DNA of 64,000 bases from the NCBI RefSeq assembly GCF_025397995.1, contig NZ_CP104550.1:186001-250000 (forward strand), written 5' to 3'. The notes beneath the pieces were generated by a model, which was not told where the DNA came from, searched no databases, and worked only from the letters and a program-made list of their open reading frames with translations. The stretch is from Methanothermobacter wolfeii. GTDB lineage: Archaea; Methanobacteriota; Methanobacteria; Methanobacteriales; Methanothermobacteraceae. The first letter of the stretch is position 1. The number at the start of each line of letters is the position of its first letter. Both the position numbers and the translations under genes were made by a program. This document shows positions 1 to 8,956 of this stretch, piece after piece.

Positions 1-1825
1 CTTCAAGGCCATCAATCTCTGTCAGGAGCTGGTTAACAACCCTCTGGGTCACACCTGAGTCTGCGCTCATACCGCTCCTTGTTGATGCGATTGAGTCGAT
101 CTCATCAAAGAATATTACTGTTGGTGCTGTCTGTCTGGCCTTTCTGAAGACCTCACGAACACCCTTCTCTGATTCACCGACCCATTTTGAGAGAAGCTCT
201 GGCCCCTTGACTGCTATGAAGTTGGCCTGGCTTTCATTTGCCACTGCCTTTGCAAGGAGTGTCTTACCGGTACCCGGTGAACCATGGAGCAGCACACCCT
301 TCGGTGGTTTGATTCCGAATTTCTTGAACTTTTCAGGGTACTTAAGGGGCCATTCAACCGCTTCCTGCAGTTCCTGTTTGGCATCTTCAAGTCCTCCGAT
401 GTCATCCCATGATATGTTCGGGACCTGCACCAGGACCTCCCTCAGGGCTGAGGGCTGTATCTCCTTGAGGGCGTCCTTGAAGTCGGCCTTTGTGACTATC
501 ATCTTCTTGAGGACCTCCTTGGGTATCTCCTCATCGGCCTTTATTTCAGGAAGCACCCTCCTGAGGACCCTCATGGCGGCCTCCTTGCAGAGTGATTCGA
601 GGTCGGCACCGACGAATCCGTGGGTTATCTCTGCGAGTTCATCCAGGTCAACGTCATCTGCGAGGGGCATTCCACGCGTGTGGATCTGGAGGATCTCCTT
701 CCTCTCATCCCTGTCAGGGACTCCTATTTCAATTTCACGGTCAAACCTGCCAGGTCTTCTGAGGGCAGGGTCAAGGGCGTCTGGCCGGTTTGTTGCACCT
801 ATTACAACAACCTGTCCCCTTGTTTTAAGCCCGTCCATGAGGGTGAGGAGCTGGGCAACGATTCTCCTTTCAACTTCACCACTGACCTCTTCCCTCTTCG
901 GGGCTATTGCATCTATTTCATCTATGAATATTATTGAAGGAGCATTTTCCTCTGCTTCCTGGAAGAATTCCCTGAGTCTTTCCTCTGATCCACCAACGTA
1001 TTTGCTCATGATCTCCGGTCCGTTGATGGCTATGAAGTGCGCGTCGCTCTCGTTGACGACAGCTTTTGCAAGGAGTGTCTTACCTGTACCTGGCGGACCG
1101 TGCATGAGAACACCCTTTGGGGGGGTTATGCCGAGCCTTTCAAAGAGTTCGGGTCTCTTCAAGGGTATTTCTATCATTTCCCTGACCTTTTTAACTTCCT
1201 CCTTGAGTCCTCCGATGTCCTCGTAGGTTACGTCCACAAGGTTCTTGACTCCCTCCAGTTTGCTGACGTCAACCGGCTTTGACTGCATCTCCACCTGGGT
1301 TGATGGGGTTACCTTCACAACTCCAGCGGGGCTTGTTGATACAACTGCCAGTTTGATTTCACCGAGGGGTGAGAGGTCCATGAAGTCCCTGAAGAATTCA
1401 TCGAAGAGCCCTCCACCTGATATCTGCTGTCTTATTCCTGATACTATTATGTCGCCCTTTACAAGGACCCTGTTGAGGAACGCTGATCTTATGTCTCCTC
1501 TTATGATGATTTCCTGGTCCACCGGTGCAAGGACCACCTTCTGGGCGTCCTTTACATCAGTCCTTCTGACTGTTACCTCTTCACCTATGGATGCCCCGGC
1601 ATTCTTACGGAGGTATCCGTCTATCCTTATTATGCCAAGTCCTATGTCGGACTGTGATGATACAACCGTTGCAGCGGTTACCTTTTTGCCCTCGATCTCT
1701 ATGATGTCGCCGTCGTTAAGACCCAGTTTTTCCATGCATGCCGGGTCCACCCTGGCTATTCCTCTCCCCACGTCCTGCTGGGCAAGGGCCTCCGCAACTT
1801 TTAATTTAAGTTCCTTTTCGGTCAT
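1..1825 (-). CDS. CDC48/VCP-type AAA+ ATPase (3' end outside window)
   Basis: This is a double-AAA unfoldase/segregase that extracts or remodels protein substrates in the cytoplasm, probably upstream of the proteasome. The frame is open from the ATG at 1825 to the window edge, giving 608 visible residues; the family usually has about 730, so the end of the second ATPase domain is missing. An N-terminal CDC48 double-psi barrel and CDC48 domain 2 cover about residues 1-190. D1 has Walker A GPPGTGKT near residue 243 and Walker [10 protein letters not shown]2 has Walker A GSPGTGKT near residue 515, with Ser in place of the usual Pro, and Walker [12 protein letters not shown]-rich box (TTTATAATTT, near 1870-1880) lies upstream on this strand. 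Confidence 0.95.
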   Translation of the reverse strand, partial: MTEKELKLKVAEALAQQDVGRGIARVDPACMEKLGLNDGDIIEIEGKKVTAATVVSSQSDIGLGIIRIDGYLRKNAGASIGEEVTVRRTDVKDAQKVVLAPVDQEIIIRGDIRSAFLNRVLVKGDIIVSGIRQQISGGGLFDEFFRDFMDLSPLGEIKLAVVSTSPAGVVKVTPSTQVEMQSKPVDVSKLEGVKNLVDVTYEDIGGLKEEVKKVREMIEIPLKRPELFERLGITPPKGVLMHGPPGTGKTLLAKAVVNESDAHFIAINGPEIMSKYVGGSEERLREFFQEAEENAPSIIFIDEIDAIAPKREEVSGEVERRIVAQLLTLMDGLKTRGQVVVIGATNRPDALDPALRRPGRFDREIEIGVPDRDERKEILQIHTRGMPLADDVDLDELAEITHGFVGADLESLCKEAAMRVLRRVLPEIKADEEIPKEVLKKMIVTKADFKDALKEIQPSALREVLVQVPNISWDDIGGLEDAKQELQEAVEWPLKYPEKFKKFGIKPPKGVLLHGSPGTGKTLLAKAVANESQANFIAVKGPELLSKWVGESEKGVREVFRKARQTAPTVIFFDEIDSIASTRSGMSADSGVTQRVVNQLLTEIDGLE

Positions 1826-2119
1826 AATACAACCCACCTCTTTTCTTATATTGTTATGATTCTGGTAAGATTTATAATTTAACAGAATATTTTAGTAAAC
1901 TTTGGTTACTATAATAGAGGGTATATGTTATAATATATAAAGCTTTCGGTATATTTATATAGGGGCACCGATAATTAATATAAAAACGAAATTAAGTATT
2001 AGATACGGGGGATGTTGTTCAGGATAACCCCAAAGTCCCTCAGGGATCTGAATGCCCCGGATTATTCCCAGATAAAGCTGAAGAAATAGTATGGGATGAA
2101 CTTCAGTCAAACATCAGGG
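1826..2119. promoter_or_regulatory. AT-rich intergenic region upstream of the CDC48-type gene
   Basis: This 294-bp gap separates two minus-strand genes. On the minus strand a box A-like TTTATAATTT lies near 1870-1880, suitably placed for the CDC48-type gene. A dyad TAGTAA/TTACTA (1893-1898 and 1906-1911) sits just upstream of that box and could bind a regulator. A second TATA-rich patch lies at 1930-1960. On the plus strand, 2012-2089 encodes a 25-codon open frame that I cannot support as a gene. No RNA gene was recognised. Confidence 0.4.
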
Positions 2120-3424
2120 TTACCTTATGGAGGCACCCATACCCTCAATTACCTTCTTAACCCTTTCATAGGATTCACGTTCAAATACACGTATCCTGAC
2201 GGTCAGGCTGATAAAACCGTCAGGTATCTGCGGGCCCCTGTATCTGTCGGTAACCCTGGCCTCAACAACACCATCAAGACGACCTAAAAGTTCCTCAATG
2301 ACCTCGGGCCTCACGCCATCCGGGAAAACAGCAGATATATCATAGACAGCAGAATCAAGATTATCGGCCTTCCACCTCAAGAGCTCATCCCCTGAGAGGA
2401 CCCTTATATTTGAGATTTTAAACTTCAGAGTCCTTTTACCAGACCTTAGAATGGCATAGTCCGGTGTAACTGATTCCAGGATGCCAACATGGACTTTACC
2501 TGAATATATGTGTTTCAGGCCAACTTCACCACCAACAGAATCCTTAAGAAGGCTCAGCTCATGGTTAAGGGCCTCTATAGCCTTATCGGAACGTCCAAGG
2601 GATGATTCAATGTCATCTATGTTCTTGGCTGCAAGGCTCATCCTCCTCACAAATTCATCCATGGCCCCTGAATCCAGGAGGTCCCTCAGCTCACCGGCGG
2701 TTTCAAGGAAAAGGTCACGCATCCTGCGGGCATGCCTGTTGTGGGTCTGGATGGAGTATGCAAGGTAGGGGTTCTGGGCCACTATCCTTGCAATAGTATC
2801 AATCATGAGGTTGTATATGGGGCTTGCAAATTTCCTTGACTCCCTTATATCCACACCTGCAGATTCAAGGGTGGCCGCTATACTGATATATGCAAAGTGC
2901 GTGAGGACCTGCACAACAGCCATCATCAGATCATGTTTCTCGGGATCCGTGACTATCACCCGGGCCTTCCGCTCCTCAAGGAACTCCTTCAGGGGCTCAA
3001 GCCACGGGTTATCCTCAGTGGGTGTCAGGACCACCACCTGACCCTCAAGGGAGGTTACGCGGGGCCCGAACATGGGGTGTGCGGGTATAAAGTATGCTCC
3101 ATCAGGGATAAGTTCAGCCATTATCCTGGCGGGTTCCTCCTTAACTGATGTGACATCCATGAGAAGACACCCCTCCCTGACATTGGGGGCCACCTCCCTG
3201 AGGACATTAGGGGTCACATCAATGGGTACAGAGACTATAACCACATCAGAAGCTGAAGCAGCCCTGGTATTGTCAGGGCAGTAATCTGCACCTATCCGCT
3301 CTGCAGCGGCAAGACCCGCCTCCCGGTCACGCCCGGTTATGATGACGCTGAAGCCTTCATCCTTCAGAAACCGGGCTATCCAGTAACCAAGCCCCCTGGT
3401 GCCGCCTATAACACTCACTTTCAT
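2120..3424 (-). CDS. tyrA: Prephenate dehydrogenase with C-terminal ACT domain
   Basis: It oxidatively decarboxylates prephenate to 4-hydroxyphenylpyruvate in tyrosine synthesis. The N-terminus carries a Rossmann glycine motif (GGTRGLG, about residues 7-13) and the dehydrogenase motif HPMFGP in the middle of the catalytic domain. The last 65 or so residues look like an ACT regulatory domain, implying feedback control by an amino acid. The length of 434 aa fits archaeal TyrA-ACT proteins. I chose the ATG at 3424 because the protein then starts directly with MKVSVIGG; an in-frame ATG at 3436 would add four residues. It ends before a long AT-rich gap and is probably transcribed alone or with the small membrane protein upstream. 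Confidence 0.9.
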   Translation of the reverse strand: MKVSVIGGTRGLGYWIARFLKDEGFSVIITGRDREAGLAAAERIGADYCPDNTRAASASDVVIVSVPIDVTPNVLREVAPNVREGCLLMDVTSVKEEPARIMAELIPDGAYFIPAHPMFGPRVTSLEGQVVVLTPTEDNPWLEPLKEFLEERKARVIVTDPEKHDLMMAVVQVLTHFAYISIAATLESAGVDIRESRKFASPIYNLMIDTIARIVAQNPYLAYSIQTHNRHARRMRDLFLETAGELRDLLDSGAMDEFVRRMSLAAKNIDDIESSLGRSDKAIEALNHELSLLKDSVGGEVGLKHIYSGKVHVGILESVTPDYAILRSGKRTLKFKISNIRVLSGDELLRWKADNLDSAVYDISAVFPDGVRPEVIEELLGRLDGVVEARVTDRYRGPQIPDGFISLTVRIRVFERESYERVKKVIEGMGASIR

Positions 3425-3454
3425 ATTATCAACCATTCCAGCAAAGGAAAAAAA

Positions 3455-3826
3455 TCACTGATCATCCCCTGATGCCTTAACAGCAACGTAACCCCCGAGA
3501 CTTCCAAGTATAAAGCTCAGGGCACATATTACAAGAAAACCCACAGAGAAGCTGAAGAAATCGGGTCCAAGAACCGAGGCTATTCTGCCAGGCATCTCAG
3601 GTCCGAATATCATCCCTGAGATGAAGCTCAGAATTGCAAGTACCAGGGCAGCCACACCACCGGTCCCCGAACCCCTCTGCTCGGGACGGGTAAGGTATGC
3701 TGCAAGGAAGCCCGTGAATGCATAAACAAAGAGTCCATCGATGAAGAATAGCATCACAAAGCCTGCTATGATGCTGATGAAAATTGCGCTTCCAGATTCA
3801 TAGTCACCCATAGAGTACACTCCCAT
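3455..3826 (-). CDS. Small multi-pass membrane protein (DUF5518-like)
   Basis: I do not recognise a function. The 123-residue protein has about four hydrophobic segments: two at residues 15-45, one near 58-78 and one near 92-116. A short hydrophilic loop (RPEQRGSGTGG) lies after the second segment. The size, repeated glycines and membrane pattern resemble the DUF5518 proteins common in Methanobacteriales, which have no assigned role. It lies 30 bp upstream of tyrA on the same strand, so the two may be co-transcribed. Start alternatives are ATG 3826 and the internal methionine six codons later. Confidence 0.7.
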   Translation of the reverse strand: MGVYSMGDYESGSAIFISIIAGFVMLFFIDGLFVYAFTGFLAAYLTRPEQRGSGTGGVAALVLAILSFISGMIFGPEMPGRIASVLGPDFFSFSVGFLVICALSFILGSLGGYVAVKASGDDQ

Positions 3827-3901
3827 CTGACTCTAATTTTATAACACCTTTCATATATATTATCATTGACCCAGCTGACTAGGGATTCAGGGTGTAGACA
3901 G

Positions 3902-4963
3902 ATGAGGATACTTGAAGAGGATGAGAAAAACGGAGTCATTGAACTGGTGCCCGAAACCCTTGACGACCTCTGGCACCTCTCCCACATCATTGAAGAGGGA
4001 GACCTTCTATCAGCAAGGACAACAAGGAGGATACAGGATACGAGCGGAGAGAAGATAAGGAGCGACAGGGGTGTTAAGAAGACATTCTACCTTGGAATAA
4101 GGGTTGAGAACGTCAACTTCCATGTCTACACAGGGAGGCTGAGGGCAACAGGCATAATAGAAAGGGGACCCGAGGACCTGGTGCCCCTGGGGTCACACCA
4201 CACACTGGAGGTTAAACTGAACACACCCCTCCGGATTAAAAAGGATTCATGGAGCAGATGGACACTCCGAAGGCTCCAGGAGGCGGTTAAAGCATCAAAG
4301 GAGATCAGGGCCATAATCCTGGTCATTGAGGATGATGTGGCTGACCTGGGCATAATAAGACAGTACGGTGTTGAGTACCAGGGACCCATAACAGGCAACA
4401 TCCCAGGGAAGAGGATGCAGCAGAGGGACAGGGGTAAACTAAAGCAGGAATTCTACAGGAAAATCACCGAGGCCATAAGCAAGTACGGCGACCTTGAAAC
4501 CCTCATAATCGCAGGTCCCGGTTTCTACAAGTCAGACTTCCATGAATACCTCATGGACATGCACCCTGAGATCGGCAGAAAGGCCGTGATTGAGAACACC
4601 GGTACCGGTGGAAGGTCAGGGATCTATGAGGTTCTGAGGAAGGGGACGGTGGAGAAGGTTTCATCGGAGAACAGGATAGCATCCGAGATAAGAAACGTGA
4701 ACACTTTACTTGAAAGACTGGCAAGGGACCCTGACTCAGTCGTCTACGGACGGGATGAGGTTATAAACGCCATAAACATGGGCGCGGTTGAGAAGCTCCT
4801 GGTCCTTGACAGGGTGGTTAGCCGGGAGGACATTGAAGGCTACCTTGACATTGTTGAGAGCATGGGGGGCACCGTGATCCTTATAAGCAGTGAACATGAG
4901 GGCGGCAGGCAGCTGGAGGCCCTCGGGGGACTTGCAGGAATTTTAAGGTTCAAACTTTCATGA
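3902..4963 (+). CDS. pelA: Pelota (Dom34 homologue), ribosome rescue factor
   Basis: Archaeal pelota binds the empty A site of stalled ribosomes with aEF1A and promotes splitting by ABCE1, which is also encoded in this window. The start at ATG 3902 gives the family N-terminus MRILEEDEKNG and a 353-residue protein, the usual length. The eRF1-like central domain contains the signature VENTGTGGRSGI around residue 237. The C-terminal eRF1 domain 3 ends at the stop. The longer open frame beginning at 3866 would add a non-conserved extension and lacks a good ribosome site. A short T-rich stretch follows the stop. Confidence 0.95.
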   Translation: MRILEEDEKNGVIELVPETLDDLWHLSHIIEEGDLLSARTTRRIQDTSGEKIRSDRGVKKTFYLGIRVENVNFHVYTGRLRATGIIERGPEDLVPLGSHHTLEVKLNTPLRIKKDSWSRWTLRRLQEAVKASKEIRAIILVIEDDVADLGIIRQYGVEYQGPITGNIPGKRMQQRDRGKLKQEFYRKITEAISKYGDLETLIIAGPGFYKSDFHEYLMDMHPEIGRKAVIENTGTGGRSGIYEVLRKGTVEKVSSENRIASEIRNVNTLLERLARDPDSVVYGRDEVINAINMGAVEKLLVLDRVVSREDIEGYLDIVESMGGTVILISSEHEGGRQLEALGGLAGILRFKLS

Positions 4964-4980
4964 TTTTTTTGGGGTGTTAA

Positions 4981-6138
4981 ATGTTCCGGATCATCCCTGA
5001 GAGATGTACAGGCTGCGGCAACTGCCGGACAATTCAATGTTCAGAGCCCTGCTCTTCCTGCGGTACCTGTCAGCTGGCATGCCCTTCCGGGGCACTGATA
5101 CCCGGAGAACAGGATGAAACCCTGTGCACTGTAACGGTGAATGGGGTGAGGGTGAGGGCCAGGGGCACGGTTAAAAATGCCCTTGAAGCGGCAGGATTCA
5201 GGGTAAGTTCTCTGCCGGATGAGGGAGATTTATTCGCCCCCTGCGGTTCAGGTGGCTGCTGGGCCTGCAGTGTATCTGTTAACGGCAGACCAGCACAGGC
5301 ATGCATAACACCCCCTCAAGGGGGGATGGTGATAGAGACCATGGATGAACCAGCCCTGAGGTATGTGAGCAGATTCGGACCCCACACAGCAGGAGGTGTG
5401 GGCACACCGCACCATGAAAAGACGGGGCTGGCGGTGGAGGTGGTCTGCTTTGCCCATGGATGCAACCTCAGATGCCCCCAGTGTCAGAAGAGTCAGGCGG
5501 CATTCACAGGCGGCCTGAACCTCCTGGACCCAGAGGAAACCGCCAACCTCCTCCTTGGGGTGGAATCGGTCTACAGGACAGGTACGGTGACCTTTTCAGG
5601 GGGAGAATGCACCCTCAACAGGGCCTGGCTCATAAAATCCATTGAAGAGGTCAGAAAAAGGGACGGGTCCCTGAACATACACGTTGATACCAATGGAACC
5701 ATACTCACCAGGGACTACATTGATGAACTGGTACTTGCAGGGATGAGAAGGATCGGGATAGACCTGAAGGGACTGCGCCCTGAGACCTTCATGAGGATAA
5801 CTGGCATGGAGGACAGGAAAACCTCGGAGGCCTACCTTGAAAACTCATGGGATGCCATCCGTTACATCGCAACAGGACACAGGGAGGTATTCCTTGGAGT
5901 GGGAGTGCCCTATAACAGCAAACTCATATCTGTCGATGAAATTAGGGGGATGGCGGCCCTGATAGGATCAATCAGCAGAAAAATACAGGTCACGGTACTT
6001 GACTACAGGTCCGAATTCAGGTGCATGGACATTGAAAGACCATCGGTTAAGGAAATGCTTCATGTAAAGGGGGTCATGGAGGATGAAGGACTTGAAGTGG
6101 TACTGGCACAGACAGAACACGGTTTCATGGGACCCTGA
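4981..6138 (+). CDS. Radical SAM protein with N-terminal [4Fe-4S] and [2Fe-2S] ferredoxin modules
   Basis: Three iron-sulfur modules are visible in order. Residues 9-34 hold two dicluster-type cysteine runs (C9, C12, C15, C20 and C24, C27, C30, C34). Residues 50-110 look like a plant-type [2Fe-2S] ferredoxin with C88, C93, C96 and C108. A radical-SAM core follows, with CxxxCxxC at C161, C165 and C168, a glycine-rich SAM motif FSGGE, and a strand carrying HVDTNGT. The radical-SAM part resembles pyruvate-formate-lyase-activase-like enzymes. The substrate is unknown; the N-terminal clusters could pass electrons to the SAM cluster inside one polypeptide. It starts 17 bp after pelota and is probably co-transcribed. 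Confidence 0.85.
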   Translation: MFRIIPERCTGCGNCRTIQCSEPCSSCGTCQLACPSGALIPGEQDETLCTVTVNGVRVRARGTVKNALEAAGFRVSSLPDEGDLFAPCGSGGCWACSVSVNGRPAQACITPPQGGMVIETMDEPALRYVSRFGPHTAGGVGTPHHEKTGLAVEVVCFAHGCNLRCPQCQKSQAAFTGGLNLLDPEETANLLLGVESVYRTGTVTFSGGECTLNRAWLIKSIEEVRKRDGSLNIHVDTNGTILTRDYIDELVLAGMRRIGIDLKGLRPETFMRITGMEDRKTSEAYLENSWDAIRYIATGHREVFLGVGVPYNSKLISVDEIRGMAALIGSISRKIQVTVLDYRSEFRCMDIERPSVKEMLHVKGVMEDEGLEVVLAQTEHGFMGP

Positions 6139-6283
6139 TAACCCTGTTTCAGGGGGGGTGATGCATTCAATGAAGGTCATGAGACGATGAGGCCCCCTTC
6201 ATGTGATGAAGGAATAGGGGACATCATGATCCCAGCAGCATGGAATGACCCAAAACCACCTTAACCATATAGGAGCATGTATC

Positions 6284-7153
6284 ATGACACTCAACTGGAT
6301 GAATTTAGTGGTTGCAGGAGCCATAACACTAATTTTAACGCCATTAACAGCCAGAATAATTTCCATATTCAGGGAATCAAACCTCTACACGGATGTGAGG
6401 GGTGGAACTCCCAGGGGAGCGGGCCTTGCACCGTTCACAGCCCTCACCCTCTTTACACCGGCACCCTTCAACATCCCCCTGGCCATTATGGGGGTCCTTG
6501 CATTTATTGATGACCTGAGCGGCAGGAGACGTATAGGTAGCCTTCCTCTTGAATGGGGGCAGGTTTCAAGGGGGGCGGGGATTATAGCCGTCACAGCCCT
6601 CACCTATCCTGTCATGGGTCCTTCAGGCTTCCTTGTGGCCATGATGGTACAGCCACTCAACATTGCAGATATGCAGCCAGGCGCCGCATGCACCTCCACC
6701 ATGATACTCTCCCTCCTGGCGATAATGGTATCAATCATAACGGGATCGGACCCCTACATGCCTTTACTTGTTTTAACCGTCTGCGCAGCCTACTCACCCA
6801 TGGACTATGCTGGAAGGATAATGATGGGTGAGGTTGGAAACCACAGCCTTGCAGTTGCCCTTGGAATTTCATTTTACCTTGCAGGGGGCCCGCTTACACT
6901 TCTCTCATTCTTCATCATAAGTCCCCTTGTTATTGCAGCTGTGAGGGGTGAGAAACTCTCCTCATTCCTTGAGGAAAAACTTGGAATCGAGAACCCCACA
7001 CCCGGGGACCTCTACATGGATGTGCTGACAGGAGGGGGCCTCGGGGACCTTGCGAGAAAAATAATACTCAGAAATAGGAGTTTCAGCGTTGATAACAGGT
7101 TCCTCATTGCCCTTGGATTCAGAAGACTCCTCTACAATCCATTCGCTGGCTGA
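6284..7153 (+). CDS. MraY/WecA-like (GT4 family) integral membrane protein, degenerate motifs
   Basis: This 289-residue, highly hydrophobic protein resembles polyprenyl-phosphate phospho-sugar transferases of the MraY/WecA type. Recognisable elements are the second-loop Asp pair (FIDDLSGR, about residue 77), a degenerate version of the NxxDGxDG loop (LNIADMQPG), and GEVGNHSLAVALG in place of the usual GDxGS motif. Loss of several canonical acidic residues leaves catalytic activity uncertain. The ATG at 6284 has AGGAG nine bases upstream, better than the ATG at 6245. A MurG-like gene lies 1.8 kb downstream, which suggests a role in pseudomurein precursor synthesis; this is inference. The 145 bp before the start contain no clear gene. 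Confidence 0.7.
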   Translation: MTLNWMNLVVAGAITLILTPLTARIISIFRESNLYTDVRGGTPRGAGLAPFTALTLFTPAPFNIPLAIMGVLAFIDDLSGRRRIGSLPLEWGQVSRGAGIIAVTALTYPVMGPSGFLVAMMVQPLNIADMQPGAACTSTMILSLLAIMVSIITGSDPYMPLLVLTVCAAYSPMDYAGRIMMGEVGNHSLAVALGISFYLAGGPLTLLSFFIISPLVIAAVRGEKLSSFLEEKLGIENPTPGDLYMDVLTGGGLGDLARKIILRNRSFSVDNRFLIALGFRRLLYNPFAG

Positions 7154-7166
7154 AGGGGCCCTTGTA

Positions 7167-8843
7167 TCAGTTTATCCTCCTGGCCTTTATTATCGAAACT
7201 ATAAGGGCAAGGGCGATGAGGAAACTCACTGCAAATCCAAAAAGTCCAAGGTAGGGAAACTTCTGGAGTATCAGGGCTTCATTGGGGAGAACCACCAGTG
7301 ATGAACCGATTATAAGGGCTGAAACAAGCAGGGCAAGTGATATCCTGTTGGTTGACCTTTCAATTCTCTTTGAGATTTCATCAAGGTTTTTATGTTCAAG
7401 TTCCATCCTGATTTTACCCTCCTCGAGCCTCTGAACGGTCCTTATTATGCTCTGTGGAAGGTCGTTGATGATATGATCCATTTCAATGAGGGTGGTTGGG
7501 GCGCTGTCAAGGACCCTCATGGGGTTCAGGCGCTGCCTTATAAGCTCATGGGTCATCTCCCATGCGACTTCCAGGCCATTGAACCGTGGATCGAGGCGTT
7601 CACCCAGATCCTCGGCCATGCTCATAACCCTTGCAAGGAGAACGAAGTCCCGGGGGATCCTTATCCCATGCTTCATGATCATCTCAGGCATTGTGAATTC
7701 TGTGAGCAGTTCCCCCACCTTCCTTATATCGGCACCATAGTAACGGTCAAGGAGGTCCATGATATCATACCTGATTTCATCGGGATCGGTTTCCTCGGTG
7801 AGGATGTTCATGTACCTCAGCTGGTTCACTATACCGTTAACATCATAGTTCATTAGGAGGATGAAGAGTTCAGCAAGGTTCTTCCTGAAAGAAGCATCAA
7901 GGTGTCCCATCATCCCGAAGTCAAGGAAACAGAGCACGTTACCCCTCTGCACAAGGATGTTCCCCGGGTGGGGGTCTGCATGGAAGAATCCATGGATGAA
8001 TATCTGCCTGAAATAGCACCTGGCACCCCTCTCGGCGATGGTCCGCGCATTGAACTTAATGTCAGAGTCGAGGATGTCCGTGAGTTTAACACCCTCCACA
8101 TATTCCATTGTAAGCACCTTACCAGTGGAGTACTCCCTGTACACGTAGGGCGCATAGACGGTATCATCATCCCTGAACAGTGAACGGAACCTTTCTGCGT
8201 TGTTAGCCTCCTGGTGATAGTCAAGCTCCTTCCTGATAGCTCTCTCAAACTCAGAGACTATCCCTGGCAGATTATAGTACCTTAAACTAGGAATACGATC
8301 ATCCGCAAGCTTTGCAAGGTACTTCATGATTATTATATCGCTTTTGATGGTTCCTGTTATACCCGGCCGCTGCACCTTCACGGCAACAACATCACCCGAC
8401 CTTAAGCGTGCCCTGTGGACCTGACCTATTGACGCTGATGCGAGGGGTTCCTCATCAAACTCAGCGAATACGTCCTCCAGGGGTTCCCCAAGTTCTGATT
8501 CAATGACGGCTTTCACGTCCCTAAAGGGGAATGGGGGGGCTTCATCCTGGAGCTTTGAGAGTTCATCTGCCAGCTCCTTTCCAACGAGATCAGCGCGGGT
8601 ACTGAGGACCTGTCCCAGTTTAATGAAGGTGGTGCCGAGTTCCTCAAGAACAAGCCTCAACCTGACAGCAGCGGGCTCATGGACTTCATCCGGATGTCTT
8701 ATATAGAGTTTGAGGGTCTCAAAGAATCTGTTTTTCAGTCCGACAGCCTCAAGGATGTTTCCAAACTGGTATTTTCCCATAACCCCTATGATCTCCCTGA
8801 GGCGTCCCATATCCGGGCGGGTATTATAGGGGGGCACCTTCAT
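7167..8843 (-). CDS. ABC1/AarF/UbiB family atypical protein kinase
   Basis: The protein belongs to the UbiB/ABC1 kinase-like family, membrane-associated ATPases that in bacteria and mitochondria support isoprenoid quinone synthesis. This lineage probably makes no quinone, so the role may concern archaeal isoprenoid lipids or be unrelated. Family motifs are intact: KLGQxLSTRADLVG near residue 80, the lysine strand VAVKVQRPG, ExD-like ELDYHQEA, HADPHPGN and LDFGMMG. Two hydrophobic segments form the C-terminus. A TATTTAAA box at 8869-8876 places the predicted transcription start near 8846, so I prefer ATG 8843 as a leaderless start; ATG 8852 is the longer option. The box is symmetrical and is shared with the divergent MurG-like gene. 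Confidence 0.88.
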   Translation of the reverse strand: MKVPPYNTRPDMGRLREIIGVMGKYQFGNILEAVGLKNRFFETLKLYIRHPDEVHEPAAVRLRLVLEELGTTFIKLGQVLSTRADLVGKELADELSKLQDEAPPFPFRDVKAVIESELGEPLEDVFAEFDEEPLASASIGQVHRARLRSGDVVAVKVQRPGITGTIKSDIIIMKYLAKLADDRIPSLRYYNLPGIVSEFERAIRKELDYHQEANNAERFRSLFRDDDTVYAPYVYREYSTGKVLTMEYVEGVKLTDILDSDIKFNARTIAERGARCYFRQIFIHGFFHADPHPGNILVQRGNVLCFLDFGMMGHLDASFRKNLAELFILLMNYDVNGIVNQLRYMNILTEETDPDEIRYDIMDLLDRYYGADIRKVGELLTEFTMPEMIMKHGIRIPRDFVLLARVMSMAEDLGERLDPRFNGLEVAWEMTHELIRQRLNPMRVLDSAPTTLIEMDHIINDLPQSIIRTVQRLEEGKIRMELEHKNLDEISKRIERSTNRISLALLVSALIIGSSLVVLPNEALILQKFPYLGLFGFAVSFLIALALIVSIIKARRIN

Positions 8844-8956
8844 ATTAAGCACTTATTTAATGTATCAGTATTTAAAGGTATTCAGAAGAATGTTCTCATA
8901 GAACGAGGCTGTTACCGTACAGTCAATTCAATCAATCAGAGGGTCATGGTGATTAT

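Noticed and set aside
207-1859. Long open frames on the plus strand opposite the CDC48-type gene
   Set aside because: They are Ser/Leu-rich antisense frames caused by the codon bias of the real gene; they have no recognisable domains, and the minus-strand frame has two complete Walker A/B sets.
2012-2089. 25-codon frame starting MLFRITPKS in the gap before tyrA
   Set aside because: The GGGGG run abuts the ATG with no spacer, the frame is short and I recognise no family. It could still be a real small protein, but the sequence alone does not support it.
6187-6264. 25-codon frame between the radical SAM gene and the MraY-like gene
   Set aside because: There is no clear ribosome site and no family; the region is more likely leader sequence.
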